Positions 36,655 through 49,362 of a stretch of DNA of 64,000 bases are shown piece by piece; position 1 is the first letter of the stretch; each line of letters begins with the position of its first letter. A model generated the notes under the pieces. It had not been told where the DNA came from and searched no databases. It saw only the letters and a program-made list of their open reading frames with translations. Source of the stretch: an uncultured Prevotellaceae bacterium (GTDB lineage Bacteria > Bacteroidota > Bacteroidia > Bacteroidales > Bacteroidaceae); NCBI GenBank assembly GCA_902776665.1, contig CACYQZ010000010.1, positions 26,353 through 90,352 of the forward strand, written 5' to 3'. The translations under genes were made by a program, and so were the position numbers.

Positions 36655-38829
36655 ATGGCGACGAAAAAGGAACTGACAACGATATTGAAGCATTATTTCG
36701 GCTTTGACAAGTTCAAAGGCGACCAAGAGGCGATCATCCAAAACCTGCTGGCTGGCAACAACGCTTTTGTGCTGATGCCGACGGGTGGTGGCAAAAGTCT
36801 GTGCTATCAACTGCCTTCGCTGCTGATGGAAGGCACGGCCATCGTCATCTCGCCGCTCATCGCCCTGATGAAGAACCAAGTCGATGTCATCAACGGACTC
36901 AGCGAGGAAGACGGCATCGCCCATTACTTAAACTCGTCGCTCAACAAGGCGGCCATCGTGCAGGTGATGGACGACGTGAAGTCGGGAAAGACGAAACTGC
37001 TCTACGTGGCACCCGAATCGTTGAACAAAGACGAGAACGTGGAATTTCTGCAAGGCGTGAAAATCTCGTTCTACGCCATCGACGAAGCCCACTGTATCTC
37101 GGAATGGGGACACGATTTCCGACCCGAATACCGCAACATTCGTCCGACCATCAACCGCATCGGCGATGCACCCGTCATCGCCCTGACCGCCACCGCCACC
37201 GACAAGGTGCGAACCGACATCAAGAAGAGCCTTGGCATCATCGACGCGCCCGAATTTAAAAGTTCGTTCAACCGTCCGAACCTTTATTACGAAGTGCGCC
37301 AAAAGTCGAAAGACATCGACAAGCAAATCATTCGCTACATCAAGCAACACGAGGGCAAGAGCGGCATCGTCTATTGCCTATCGCGCAAGAAAGTCGAGGA
37401 ACTCGCCGCCGTGCTTCAGGCCAACGACATCAAGGCCGCTGCCTACCACGCCGGACTCGACTCGCAGCGTCGTTCCGAAACGCAAGACGACTTCCTGATG
37501 GAGCGCATCGACATCATCGTCGCCACCATCGCCTTCGGAATGGGCATCGACAAGCCCGACGTGCGCTTCGTCATCCACTACGACATCCCCAAGTCGCTCG
37601 AAGGCTATTATCAGGAGACTGGACGTGCCGGACGCGACGGCGGCGAGGGCAACTGCATCGCTTTCTACGCCTATAAAGACTTGCAGAAACTCGAGAAATT
37701 CATGGAGGGAAAACCCGTTGCTGAGCAAGACATTGGCAGGCAACTGCTGCAAGAAACCGCCGCCTACGCCGAGTCGAGCGTCTGCCGACGGAAAATGCTG
37801 CTCCACTATTTCGGCGAAGGCTACGACAAGGACAACTGCGAGAATTGCGACAACTGCCTGCATCCGAAGGAGAAACGCGAGGCAATGGTGGCTTTGCAGG
37901 TCGTGTTGGATGCCATCAACGTGCTGAAAGAGAACTTCCGACAAGACCATATCATCGATTTCGTCTGTGGTCACCTCACCGACGACATCACCTCGCACAA
38001 ACACGACCAACTCGAAGAGTTCGGCTCCGGCGAGGACGAACCGCCGAGAATCTGGAATCCGACCATCCGACAAGCCATCATTTCGGGCTATATCCGCAAG
38101 GATGTCGATAACTACGGACTGCTGAAAATCACGAAGGAAGGCCGCAAATTTATGGAAAATCCCCATTCGTTCATGATTGTCGAAGACAAGGAATTTCCCG
38201 AAGGCGAAGACGAAGGCATTGAGCCTGGTGGAATGGCGCTCGACCCGTCGCTGCTCACGATGCTCAAGAACCTGCGTCGCGATGTCGCCGAGAAAAACGG
38301 ACTGCCCACTTACGTTATTTTCCAAGACGTATCGCTCGACCAGATGGCGACGGCCTATCCCGTCACTTTGGAGGAACTACAGAACATTCAGGGCGTGGGC
38401 GAGGGCAAGGCCAAACGCTATGGAAAGCCGTTCTGCGACCTCATCAAGGCCTATTGCGAGGAAAACCAAATTGAGCGACCCGAGGAAATGCGCGTGCGCA
38501 CCGTCGCCAAGAAATCGATGCTGAAAGTCACCATCATCGACAAAATCGACCGCCGCGTCGCCCTCGACGACCTCGCCAACTCGCAAGGACTCGACTTCGA
38601 CGAACTGCTCACCGAGGTGGAGGCCATCGTCTATAGCGGAACCCGCCTGAACATCGACTATTTCCTCGAAGACGTGATGGACGAAGACCACATCGACGAC
38701 ATCTACGACTACTTCTACGAAAGCACCACCGACGACCTCGACACAGCCCAAAACGAACTCGGTCCCGAGTATTCCGAAGACGAAATCCGCCTCGTGCGCA
38801 TCAAATTCCTCTCGGAAATGGCCAACTAA
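36655..38829 (+). CDS. recQ: ATP-dependent DNA helicase RecQ
   Basis: A 724-residue helicase. Walker A MPTGGGKS, the DEAH box (AIDEAHCISEWGHDFRPEYR) and QETGRAGRDG of motif VI are in place. An RQC zinc-binding cluster (CRRKMLLHYFGE...CENCDNC) and winged helix follow, then an HRDC-like region (about 530-620) and an acidic C-terminal tail. It unwinds recombination intermediates. It is somewhat longer than E. coli RecQ because of the C-terminal part. Confidence 0.95.
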   Translation: MATKKELTTILKHYFGFDKFKGDQEAIIQNLLAGNNAFVLMPTGGGKSLCYQLPSLLMEGTAIVISPLIALMKNQVDVINGLSEEDGIAHYLNSSLNKAAIVQVMDDVKSGKTKLLYVAPESLNKDENVEFLQGVKISFYAIDEAHCISEWGHDFRPEYRNIRPTINRIGDAPVIALTATATDKVRTDIKKSLGIIDAPEFKSSFNRPNLYYEVRQKSKDIDKQIIRYIKQHEGKSGIVYCLSRKKVEELAAVLQANDIKAAAYHAGLDSQRRSETQDDFLMERIDIIVATIAFGMGIDKPDVRFVIHYDIPKSLEGYYQETGRAGRDGGEGNCIAFYAYKDLQKLEKFMEGKPVAEQDIGRQLLQETAAYAESSVCRRKMLLHYFGEGYDKDNCENCDNCLHPKEKREAMVALQVVLDAINVLKENFRQDHIIDFVCGHLTDDITSHKHDQLEEFGSGEDEPPRIWNPTIRQAIISGYIRKDVDNYGLLKITKEGRKFMENPHSFMIVEDKEFPEGEDEGIEPGGMALDPSLLTMLKNLRRDVAEKNGLPTYVIFQDVSLDQMATAYPVTLEELQNIQGVGEGKAKRYGKPFCDLIKAYCEENQIERPEEMRVRTVAKKSMLKVTIIDKIDRRVALDDLANSQGLDFDELLTEVEAIVYSGTRLNIDYFLEDVMDEDHIDDIYDYFYESTTDDLDTAQNELGPEYSEDEIRLVRIKFLSEMAN

Positions 38830-38871
38830 GTCGAAAATTTGACGGAAAGCCATAAATATTTGGTAAAATGC

Positions 38872-38902
38872 TTGCTCATTTGCCAAAATTAGTGTAATTT
38901 TG
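38872..38902 (+). promoter_or_regulatory. Promoter of rpsU
   Basis: TTG (38872..38874) and TAATTTTG (38895..38902) are 20 nt apart. The -7 region GTGTAATTTTGCACCCGAA resembles the extended motif of other ribosomal gene promoters here. Confidence 0.65.
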
Positions 38903-38967
38903 CACCCGAAAATCGCCAAAGGGGTGGTTTGCATTGAAAAGTTGAACTAAAATTTAAAGAAAAAAAC

Positions 38968-39159
38968 ATGATTATTGTACCTGTAAAAGAAGGTGAGAAC
39001 ATCGAAAGAGCATTGAAGAAATTCAAGAGAAAGTACGAAAAGACGGGCGTTGTAAAAGAGCTCCGCAAGCGTCAGCAGTACAACAAGCCTTCTGTGCTGA
39101 AGCGTCTTGAGATGCAGCACGCCATCTATGTGCAGAAGCTGCGTCAGAACGAGGAATAA
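38968..39159 (+). CDS. rpsU: 30S ribosomal protein S21 (bS21)
   Basis: A 63-residue protein beginning MIIVPVKEGENIERALKKFK, the bS21 signature, with a basic C-terminus. In Bacteroidota bS21 helps to hide the anti-Shine-Dalgarno sequence of 16S rRNA. The leader just before the start (TTAAAGAAAAAAAC) has no Shine-Dalgarno site, unlike hpf downstream. Confidence 0.96.
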   Translation: MIIVPVKEGENIERALKKFKRKYEKTGVVKELRKRQQYNKPSVLKRLEMQHAIYVQKLRQNEE

Positions 39160-39234
39160 AAAAATCCTCGGAAAATTTGGTGGTTTGGAAAAATCTTCGT
39201 AAATTCGTTGCCTGAAACCATACTTAGGCAAACG

Positions 39235-40113
39235 ATGATAGAAAAATTCCTCAACTACCTGAAATATGAACGCAACCGCTCGGCACACACCGTAGAGGGT
39301 TACAGCCGTGACCTGCGGGCATTCGAGGCATATTTCAAACATCTGGACAGCCAGCTCTCGTGGGAGTCGATAGACTCGGACGTCATCCGCGACTGGATGG
39401 AGAGCATGATGGATAAAGGAAACACTGCAACATCGGTCAATCGAAGACTGAGTTCGGTGCGTTCCCTTTATCGTTTTGCCTTGTCGAGAACTCTTGTTGA
39501 ACGCGACCCGTCGCACGGAATCACGGGACCGAAGCGGAAGAAACTGCTGCCCCAATACCTGCGCGAAAGCGAGATGGACACGCTTCTGGACGATGTTCTC
39601 GCCGAAGATTCTTTCGACGTCGCGCGCGCGCGTACCATTATATATTTATTTTATGCGACGGGAATCCGACTCTCGGAACTCACCGGACTCGACGACCAGT
39701 CGGTCGATTTCCGAAACCACCAAATCAAAGTCCACGGCAAGCGCGACAAAGAGCGAATCGTTCCCTTCGGCGACGAACTCAGCGCAGCGTTGCAAAACTA
39801 CGTCGAGCAGCGCGACCGCGAAGTGGCACGGCACGACTTCGCCTTCTTCGTCACCAACAAAGGCGTTCGAATGACACCGCAGCAGGTTCGCAACGAAGTG
39901 CGTCGGCAACTCACAAAAGTGACGAGCCTGAAAAAGCGCTCGCCCCACGTGCTTCGCCACACCTTCGCCACCGCCATGCTCAACCATTCCGCCGGTATCG
40001 AGAACGTGAAGAAGTTGCTCGGTCACGAAAGCATTTCGACCACCGAGATCTACACCCACACCAGTTTTGAACAATTAAAAAGCGTCTATGCCCAGGCCCA
40101 TCCCAGAAAATGA
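39235..40113 (+). CDS. XerC/XerD-type tyrosine recombinase
   Basis: A 292-residue integrase-family recombinase. The N-terminal SAM-like core-binding domain covers about residues 1-85. Catalytic residues are in place: Arg in ATGIRLSELTGL, Lys in VHGKRDKERIVP, HxxR in SPHVLRHTFAT, and LLGHESISTTEIYTH with the His and the nucleophile Tyr. Xer proteins resolve chromosome dimers at dif. The frame extends to a TTG at 39208, but ATG 39235 gives the usual Xer N-terminus. There are no signs of a mobile element, so a housekeeping XerC/D is likely; C or D cannot be decided. Confidence 0.9.
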   Translation: MIEKFLNYLKYERNRSAHTVEGYSRDLRAFEAYFKHLDSQLSWESIDSDVIRDWMESMMDKGNTATSVNRRLSSVRSLYRFALSRTLVERDPSHGITGPKRKKLLPQYLRESEMDTLLDDVLAEDSFDVARARTIIYLFYATGIRLSELTGLDDQSVDFRNHQIKVHGKRDKERIVPFGDELSAALQNYVEQRDREVARHDFAFFVTNKGVRMTPQQVRNEVRRQLTKVTSLKKRSPHVLRHTFATAMLNHSAGIENVKKLLGHESISTTEIYTHTSFEQLKSVYAQAHPRK

Positions 40114-40168
40114 GCCGACAAAAGGCAGGCGCAGAGAACATTCAATAAATTATTAACCTTTTAAAAAC

Positions 40169-40174
40169 AGGAGG
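40169..40174 (+). promoter_or_regulatory. Strong Shine-Dalgarno site of hpf
   Basis: AGGAGG five bases before the ATG at 40180. Bacteroidota genes usually lack such sites, so it stands out; most other starts in the window have only A-rich leaders. Confidence 0.7.
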
Positions 40175-40179
40175 TATTT

Positions 40180-40479
40180 ATGGAAATCAAGATTCAAGCC
40201 ATTAAGTTTGACGCAACCGACAAACTGGAGGCATTCGTGGAAAAGAAAGTAAGCAAGCTGGAAAAGACCTACGACGAAATCCAGCAGGTGGAAGTACAGC
40301 TGAAAGTCGTGAAGCCCGCCACCGCCATGAACAAGGAGGCAAGCCTCACCGTATCCGCCCCCGGACACCAATTTTTCGTCACGAAAACCTGCGACACTTT
40401 TGAGGAAGGAATCGACCAATGTGTCGATGCAATGAAGGTTCAATTGACCAAATTCAAAGAAAAATTGCGGAATAAATAA
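40180..40479 (+). CDS. hpf: Ribosome hibernation-promoting factor / RaiA family
   Basis: A 99-residue short-form HPF/RaiA protein (MEIKIQAIKFDATDKLEAFVEKKVSKLE at the start, a beta-alpha-beta-beta-beta-alpha fold). It binds the small subunit decoding region and inactivates ribosomes in stationary phase. It has a strong SD and lies 66 bp after the recombinase. The long-form C-terminal dimerisation domain is absent. Confidence 0.9.
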   Translation: MEIKIQAIKFDATDKLEAFVEKKVSKLEKTYDEIQQVEVQLKVVKPATAMNKEASLTVSAPGHQFFVTKTCDTFEEGIDQCVDAMKVQLTKFKEKLRNK

Positions 40480-40496
40480 AAAAAAGTGAGAAAAAT

Positions 40497-40527
40497 TTTG
40501 GAGATTCAAAAATAAGTCGTATCTTTG
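40497..40527 (+). promoter_or_regulatory. Promoter of the tRNA-tuf operon
   Basis: TTTG (40497..40500) and TATCTTTG (40520..40527) are 19 nt apart, 54 nt before the first tRNA. It probably drives the four tRNAs and tuf. Confidence 0.75.
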
Positions 40528-40581
40528 CAGCCGTTTTACGACACGTCCTAAAATGCGATGCCTGACGGCTGCAAGGATTTT

Positions 40582-40655
40582 GCCTCTTTAGCTCAGTTGG
40601 CCAGAGCACGTGATTTGTAATCTCGGGGTCGTTGGTTCGAATCCGACAAGAGGCT
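40582..40655 (+). tRNA. tRNA-Thr (anticodon TGT)
   Basis: 74 nt, cloverleaf with acceptor GCCTCTT/AAGAGGC, D-stem GCTC/GAGC, T-stem GTTGG/CCGAC and anticodon TGT at 40616..40618. The anticodon stem has one T-T mismatch (positions 29/41). The 3' CCA is not encoded. It is the first of the cluster Thr-Tyr-Gly-Thr-tuf. Confidence 0.95.
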
Positions 40656-40694
40656 CCTCCGATGCAAAAACGGGGACGACGAAAACAAAAACAT

Positions 40695-40777
40695 GGGTGG
40701 TTTCCAGAGTGGCCAAATGGGGCAGACTGTAAATCTGTTGTCTTTCGACTTCGGTGGTTCGAATCCATCACCACCCA
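40695..40777 (+). tRNA. tRNA-Tyr (anticodon GTA)
   Basis: 83 nt with the long variable arm of a class II tRNA. Acceptor GGGTGGT/ACCACCC, anticodon GTA at 40729..40731. CCA not encoded. Confidence 0.95.
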
Positions 40778-40795
40778 CTTCCAAGAGGAAGTTAT

Positions 40796-40868
40796 GCGGA
40801 AATAGCTCAGTTGATAGAGCACTAGCCTTCCAAGCTGGGGGTCGCGGGTTTGAGCCCCGTTTTCCGCT
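40796..40868 (+). tRNA. tRNA-Gly (anticodon TCC)
   Basis: 73 nt, acceptor GCGGAAA/TTTCCGC, anticodon TCC at 40829..40831. CCA not encoded. Confidence 0.95.
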
Positions 40869-40875
40869 CTATTTT

Positions 40876-40947
<72 letters not shown>

Positions 40948-41030
40948 CATCCGAAAGGAAAAAGGAGAAATCCTTGTTTGAAAAGGGAAAGAAATTGACT
41001 AATCAATTACATCAATAACTATTTAAAGCT

Positions 41031-42215
41031 ATGGCTAAAGAGAATTTTGTACGTACTAAACCGCACGTAAACATTGGTACCATCGGTCACGTTGACCATG
41101 GTAAGACCACTTTGACCGCTGCCATCACGACTGTGCTGGCCAAGCAGGGTCTTTCTGAAGTGAAGTCTTTCGACCAAATCGACAATGCTCCCGAAGAAAA
41201 GGAGCGTGGTATCACAATCAACACCGCTCACGTCGAGTACGAGACCGCTAATCGTCACTACGCTCACGTGGACTGCCCGGGACACGCCGACTATGTGAAG
41301 AACATGGTAACGGGTGCTGCCCAGATGGACGGTGCCATCCTCGTTGTTGCCGCTACTGACGGTCCGATGCCTCAGACCCGTGAGCACGTCCTGCTCGCTC
41401 GTCAGGTGAACGTTCCCCGTCTGGTGGTGTTCCTCAACAAGTGCGACATGGTTGAAGATGAGGAAATGCTCGAACTCGTTGAAATGGAAGTTCAGGAAAT
41501 CCTCGCCCAGTATGAGTTTGAAGATGATACGCCCATCATCCGCGGTTCTGCCCTCGGTGCTCTGAACGGTGTTGAGAAGTGGGAGCAGAAGGTCATCGAC
41601 CTGATGGCTACTTGCGACTCTTGGATCCAGGAGCCCCCGCGCGACACTGAAAAGCCCTTCCTGATGCCCGTCGAGGACGTGTTCTCGATCACAGGTCGTG
41701 GTACGGTTGCTACCGGTCGTATCGAAACTGGTGTCATCCACGTTGGTGACCCCGTTCAGTTGCTCGGTCTTGGTGAAGACAAGAGCTCGGTTGTCACGGG
41801 TGTGGAAATGTTCCGCAAGCTGCTCGACGAAGGTCAGGCAGGTGACAACGTCGGTCTGCTTCTCCGCGGTATCGACAAGAACGAAGTGAAGCGCGGTATG
41901 GTGCTCTGCCATCCGGGTCAGATCAAGCCCTTCAAGCGTTTCAAGGCTTCCATCTATGTTTTGAAGAAGGAAGAGGGTGGCCGTCACACTCCGTTCGGCA
42001 ACAAGTATCGTCCTCAGTTCTACCTCCGCACCATGGACTGCACGGGTGAAATCACTCTGCCCGCAGGCGTTGAAATGGTGATGCCTGGTGACAACGTCGA
42101 GATTACGGTTGACCTGATTTACGCCGTCGCCCTGAACAAGGGTCTGCGCTTCGCTATCCGCGAGGGTGGCCGCACCGTCGGTTCGGGTCAGATCACGGAA
42201 GTCTTCGAGGACTAA
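41031..42215 (+). CDS. tuf: Elongation factor Tu
   Basis: A 394-residue translational GTPase that carries aminoacyl-tRNA to the ribosome. G1 GHVDHGKT, the switch I region [15 protein letters not shown]3 DCPGHADY and G4 NKCDMV are intact. It follows four tRNA genes, the order known from E. coli thrU-tyrU-glyT-thrT-tufB. A GC-rich hairpin follows (42261..42288), then tRNA-Trp. Confidence 0.99.
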   Translation: MAKENFVRTKPHVNIGTIGHVDHGKTTLTAAITTVLAKQGLSEVKSFDQIDNAPEEKERGITINTAHVEYETANRHYAHVDCPGHADYVKNMVTGAAQMDGAILVVAATDGPMPQTREHVLLARQVNVPRLVVFLNKCDMVEDEEMLELVEMEVQEILAQYEFEDDTPIIRGSALGALNGVEKWEQKVIDLMATCDSWIQEPPRDTEKPFLMPVEDVFSITGRGTVATGRIETGVIHVGDPVQLLGLGEDKSSVVTGVEMFRKLLDEGQAGDNVGLLLRGIDKNEVKRGMVLCHPGQIKPFKRFKASIYVLKKEEGGRHTPFGNKYRPQFYLRTMDCTGEITLPAGVEMVMPGDNVEITVDLIYAVALNKGLRFAIREGGRTVGSGQITEVFED

Positions 42216-42260
42216 TCCACCGATTCTGAAGGAAGCTTTATAAAACTTTAGAACATAACC

Positions 42261-42288
42261 AAAGCCCCCGCTCGAGGGTGGGGGCTTT
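42261..42288 (+). terminator. Hairpin after tuf, possible terminator or processing stem
   Basis: Arms AAAGCCCCC (42261..42269) and GGGGGCTTT (42280..42288) form a perfect 9-bp stem with a 10-nt loop. Only CTTTAC follows, so it is a weak intrinsic terminator at best; it could allow read-through into tRNA-Trp and secE. Confidence 0.65.
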
Positions 42289-42292
42289 ACTT

Positions 42293-42364
42293 ACGGGAAT
42301 AGCTCAGTTGGTAGAGCATCGGTCTCCAAAACCGAGGGTCGTGAGTTCGAGTCTTACTTTTATT
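42293..42364 (+). tRNA. tRNA-Trp (anticodon CCA), 3' acceptor arm broken
   Basis: The 5' acceptor ACGGGAA, D-arm, anticodon stem TCGGT/ACCGA with anticodon CCA (42326..42328) and T-arm GTGAG/CTTAC are normal. The 3' acceptor strand should be TTCCCGT but reads TTTTATT, giving two mismatches and two G-U pairs. The sequence from about 42360 onward is secE coding sequence. The tRNA therefore looks truncated about 5 nt before its acceptor end. Either a genomic deletion or an assembly error joins it to secE. Confidence 0.7.
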
Positions 42365-42538
42365 AATTATTGTAAAGATTGCTACGACGAACTTGCGCAT
42401 AAGACTACTTGGCCTACTCGTCGCGAACTGACACACAGTGCGGTGGTTGTTTTATCTGCTTCCCTTTTCATCGCGCTGATTGTTTTCGCAATGGACTCTG
42501 CGTTCAGGTGGATTATGGGTATGGTTTATCCTGGTTAA
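42341..42538 (+). CDS. secE: Preprotein translocase subunit SecE, start codon lost
   Basis: From 42358 the frame reads TFINYCKDCYDELAHKTTWPTRRE, then one transmembrane helix (SAVVVLSASLFIALIVFAMD), a clear bacterial SecE, which stabilises SecY in the protein-export channel. Family members start with a few residues such as MxKK before this point; here those codons and the ribosome site are missing and the frame runs into tRNA-Trp. The nearest possible start in frame is GTG at 42341, inside the tRNA T-stem, which I used as a formal start. It precedes nusG by 13 bp, the conserved secE-nusG-rplK order. Confidence 0.7.
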   Translation: MSSSLTFINYCKDCYDELAHKTTWPTRRELTHSAVVVLSASLFIALIVFAMDSAFRWIMGMVYPG

Positions 42539-42551
42539 TCGTTTTAGGAAG

Positions 42552-43097
42552 ATGGCTGAAACAAAAAAGAACTGGTACGTGCTTCGGGCGATCAGCGGAA
42601 AGGAAGTCAAGGTGAAAGAATACATCGAGGCTGCGATGAAAATCAACTCGACGCTTGGTGCCCATGTCTCACAGGTGTTGCTGCCTATGGAGAAGCATGC
42701 CTCTCTGCGTAACGGCAAGAGAGTTGTCAAGGAGAAAATCAGTCTCCCTGGCTACGTATTTGTTGAAGCTGCCCTTGTAGGCGATGTGGCGCACATGCTG
42801 CGCTTCATCCCCAACTGCTTGGGCTTCCTTGGCGGTATGGAAAACCCTGTACCTGTCCCACAGGCAGAAATCAACCGTATGCTCGGAACTGTCGAAGAGA
42901 CCGAATTGGCGGATGAAATTGACATCCCCTACATGGTCGATGAGACGGTGAAGGTGACAGACGGGCCTTTCAGCGGTTTCAGTGGTGTCATCGAAGAGGT
43001 GAACACCGAGAAGCACAAGTTGAAGGTAATGGTCAAGATCTTCGGTCGGAAAACTCCGCTGGAGCTCGGTTTTATGCAAGTCGAGAAGGAAGGATAG
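42552..43097 (+). CDS. nusG: Transcription termination/antitermination protein NusG
   Basis: A 181-residue NusG: N-terminal NGN domain (MAETKKNWYVLRAISGKEVKVKEYI) and C-terminal KOW domain (VTDGPFSGFSGVIEEVN). It binds RNA polymerase and couples it to Rho or the ribosome. The ATG at 42552 is chosen over an upstream start within secE. It follows secE and precedes rplK. Confidence 0.96.
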   Translation: MAETKKNWYVLRAISGKEVKVKEYIEAAMKINSTLGAHVSQVLLPMEKHASLRNGKRVVKEKISLPGYVFVEAALVGDVAHMLRFIPNCLGFLGGMENPVPVPQAEINRMLGTVEETELADEIDIPYMVDETVKVTDGPFSGFSGVIEEVNTEKHKLKVMVKIFGRKTPLELGFMQVEKEG

Positions 43098-43156
43098 TCT
43101 ATTGTTACGGATAGCATTCTCTCTTTCGTATAATTAACTTTAATATTAACGAAAAA

Positions 43157-43594
43157 ATGGCTAAAGAAGTTGCTGGAATAATCAAGTTACAGATTAAAGG
43201 CGGCGCAGCGAATCCCTCTCCTCCCGTAGGCCCTGCACTGGGTTCGAAGGGTATCAACATCATGGGATTCTGCAAAGAGTTCAACGCCAGAACGCAGGAC
43301 AAGGCCGGTAAGGTCATTCCTGTTGTCATCACCTACTATGCTGACAAGTCGTTCAGCTTCGAACTCAAGACGCCCCCTGCAGCTGTACAGTTGAAAGAGG
43401 CAGCCAAGGTGCAGAGCGGTTCTGCCCAGCCCAACCGTCAGAAGGTCGCTTCCGTGACGTGGGATCAGGTGCGCGCTATCGCCGAGGACAAGATGAAAGA
43501 CTTGAACTGCTTCACAGTTGAGTCAGCCATGAAGCTCGTTGCCGGTACTGCCCGCAGTATGGGTATCACGGTCAAAGGGGATTTCCCTGGTTAA
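43157..43594 (+). CDS. rplK: 50S ribosomal protein L11 (uL11)
   Basis: A 145-residue protein with the Pro-rich N-terminal [21 protein letters not shown] and the C-terminal rRNA-binding domain ([12 protein letters not shown]). It is part of the GTPase-associated centre. It begins the L11-L1-L10-L7/L12 series. Confidence 0.98.
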   Translation: MAKEVAGIIKLQIKGGAANPSPPVGPALGSKGINIMGFCKEFNARTQDKAGKVIPVVITYYADKSFSFELKTPPAAVQLKEAAKVQSGSAQPNRQKVASVTWDQVRAIAEDKMKDLNCFTVESAMKLVAGTARSMGITVKGDFPG

Positions 43595-43620
43595 TAATAA
43601 CTTAAACTTCAATTAGAAAA

Positions 43621-44313
43621 ATGAGTAAACTGACAAAAAATCAAAAGTTGGTGGCTGATAAGGTTGAAGCAGGGAAAGTCTACACGTTGAGAGAGGCTAT
43701 GGACTTGGTCAAGGAGATTACCACGACGAAGTTCGAGGCTTCTGTTGATATCGATGTGCGACTGGGTGTGGATCCGCGTAAAGCCAACCAGATGGTTCGT
43801 GGCGTTGTTTCGCTGCCGAACGGAACTGGCAAGGTGACCCGCGTTCTTGCGCTCTGTACTCCCGACCAGGAGGCTGCCGCCAAAGAAGCTGGTGCTGATC
43901 ATGTTGGTCTTGACGAATACATCGAAAAGATCAAGGGTGGATGGACAGACGTTGATGTAATCATCACGATGCCGTCTTGTATGGGTAAGCTTGGCCCGTT
44001 GGGCCGCGTGCTCGGTCCGCGTGGACTGATGCCGAACCCGAAGAGCGGCACTGTCACTATGGACGTTGCTAAGGCAGTGAAGGAAGTGAAACAGGGTAAG
44101 ATTGACTTCAAGGTTGACAAGGCTGGTATCATCCACACGTCGATTGGTAAGGTCACGATGACCCCTGATCAGCTTTTCGGCAATGCGAAGGAATTCATCG
44201 CTACCGTCATCAAGCTGAAGCCCGCCGCTGCTAAAGGTACATACATCAAGAGTATCTTTATCTCGAGCACGATGAGTAAGGGTATCAAGGTTGATCCTAA
44301 ATCAGTTGAGTAA
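43621..44313 (+). CDS. rplA: 50S ribosomal protein L1 (uL1)
   Basis: A 230-residue protein with the conserved [20 protein letters not shown] and PNPKSGTV motifs. It forms the L1 stalk and in many bacteria represses its own mRNA. It lies 26 bp after rplK. Confidence 0.98.
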   Translation: MSKLTKNQKLVADKVEAGKVYTLREAMDLVKEITTTKFEASVDIDVRLGVDPRKANQMVRGVVSLPNGTGKVTRVLALCTPDQEAAAKEAGADHVGLDEYIEKIKGGWTDVDVIITMPSCMGKLGPLGRVLGPRGLMPNPKSGTVTMDVAKAVKEVKQGKIDFKVDKAGIIHTSIGKVTMTPDQLFGNAKEFIATVIKLKPAAAKGTYIKSIFISSTMSKGIKVDPKSVE

Positions 44314-44331
44314 CTCTAAAAGTTTGGTAAG

Positions 44332-44853
44332 ATGAGAAAAGAATTGAAAGATACTGTTGTTGTAGAGCTTGGCAAGAAGTTTGAGGAATATGCACACTTC
44401 TACCTCGTAGATGTGCACGGACTCAATGCTGCCGAGACGAGCGACTTGCGTCGTAAGTGCTTCAAGAACGACATCAAGATGGTGGTTGTCAAGAACACCC
44501 TTTTGCACAAGGCGTTCGAGGCAAGCGAAATCGATTTCGAGCCCCTCTACGAGGCTCTGAAGGGTAGCACTGCGCTGATGTTCTGTAACGCAGCCAATGC
44601 GCCTGCCAAGTTGCTGAAGGAATATAAGGACAAGAAGAAGGAAATTCCCGCTTTGAAGGCCGCTTACGCCGAGGAAGGCATGTTCGTGGGTGCTGACAAG
44701 CTGGATGAACTCTGCGCAATCAAGAGCAAGAACGAGCTTATCGCCGACGTTATCGCTCTGTTGCAGTCTCCGATCAAGAATGTTGTTTCTGGCCTCAACG
44801 CCGGTGGCAAGATTCACGGTCTGCTCGACGCTGTCGCTGAGCGTAACAAATAA
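44332..44853 (+). CDS. rplJ: 50S ribosomal protein L10 (uL10)
   Basis: A 173-residue protein that anchors L7/L12 dimers on the ribosome. The N-terminal rRNA-binding domain (LRRKCFKNDIKMVVVKNTLL) and a C-terminal helix for L7/L12 binding are present. The L10-L7/L12 complex often autoregulates the operon. Confidence 0.97.
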   Translation: MRKELKDTVVVELGKKFEEYAHFYLVDVHGLNAAETSDLRRKCFKNDIKMVVVKNTLLHKAFEASEIDFEPLYEALKGSTALMFCNAANAPAKLLKEYKDKKKEIPALKAAYAEEGMFVGADKLDELCAIKSKNELIADVIALLQSPIKNVVSGLNAGGKIHGLLDAVAERNK

Positions 44854-44902
44854 GCGAACCCGAATTCATTCACATTAAAAACAATTTAAATTTTTAAATA
44901 AA

Positions 44903-45283
44903 ATGGCAGATATCAAAGCTATTGCTGAAGAGTTGGTAAACCTTACAGTGAAAGAAGTAAACGAGTTGGCAACCCTCCTGAAGGAAGAGTATGGAATTGA
45001 GCCCGCTGCTGCAGCTGTTGCTGTGGCTGCCGGTCCTGCTGCTGGTGGTTCAGCCGCCGCTGCTGAGGAAAAGTCGTCGTTCGACGTTGTCCTCGCTGAG
45101 GTTGGTGCAAACAAACTGCAGGTTGTGAAGGCAGTGAAAGAGGCTTGCGGTCTTGGTCTGAAAGAGGCTAAGGACTTGGTGGACGGTGCTCCCGCCACGA
45201 TCAAGGAAGGCCTGTCGAAGGACGAGGCTGAGAACCTCAAAAAGGCCATCGAAGAGGCTGGTGCCAAGGTTGAGCTCAAGTAA
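44903..45283 (+). CDS. rplL: 50S ribosomal protein L7/L12 (bL12)
   Basis: A 126-residue protein with N-terminal dimerisation helices, an Ala/Gly-rich hinge (about residues 34-52), and a C-terminal domain with [20 protein letters not shown]. It recruits translation GTPases. Two hairpins follow before rpoB. Confidence 0.98.
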   Translation: MADIKAIAEELVNLTVKEVNELATLLKEEYGIEPAAAAVAVAAGPAAGGSAAAAEEKSSFDVVLAEVGANKLQVVKAVKEACGLGLKEAKDLVDGAPATIKEGLSKDEAENLKKAIEEAGAKVELK

Positions 45284-45317
45284 GAAAGAGCTTACAGAAA
45301 TCTTATTCAATAGCAAT

Positions 45318-45378
45318 GGTTAGGGTCTTCCCAATCGGTGGATCCTAACCTTTTCGTGTCTTTTGTTGCGACACGAAA
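45318..45378 (+). promoter_or_regulatory. Tandem hairpins between rplL and rpoB
   Basis: Hairpin 1: GGTTAGG (45318..45324) with CCTAACC (45344..45350), followed by TTTT. Hairpin 2: TTTCGTGTC (45352..45360) with GACACGAAA (45370..45378), a perfect 9-bp stem with a 9-nt loop. They could attenuate or process the transcript between ribosomal and polymerase genes, as known for E. coli rplL-rpoB. Confidence 0.65.
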
Positions 45379-45434
45379 CCCTTACGGTCAGACACAAAAC
45401 CATTCGTCCTAATAGTAGAAAAAAAGATTGTATA

Positions 45435-49328
<3,894 letters not shown>

Positions 49329-49362
49329 TGATAAGTAAAAAGGTAAAAAAGGAAAAAAAATT

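Noticed and set aside
39235-40113. Integrase of a mobile element or integron
   Set aside because: The recombinase is Xer-like, lies among housekeeping genes, and no attachment repeats, cargo genes or cassettes flank it.
40582-40655. Thr tRNA as a pseudogene because of a T-T mismatch in the anticodon stem
   Set aside because: All other stems are perfect and the mismatch is single; the tRNA is probably functional.
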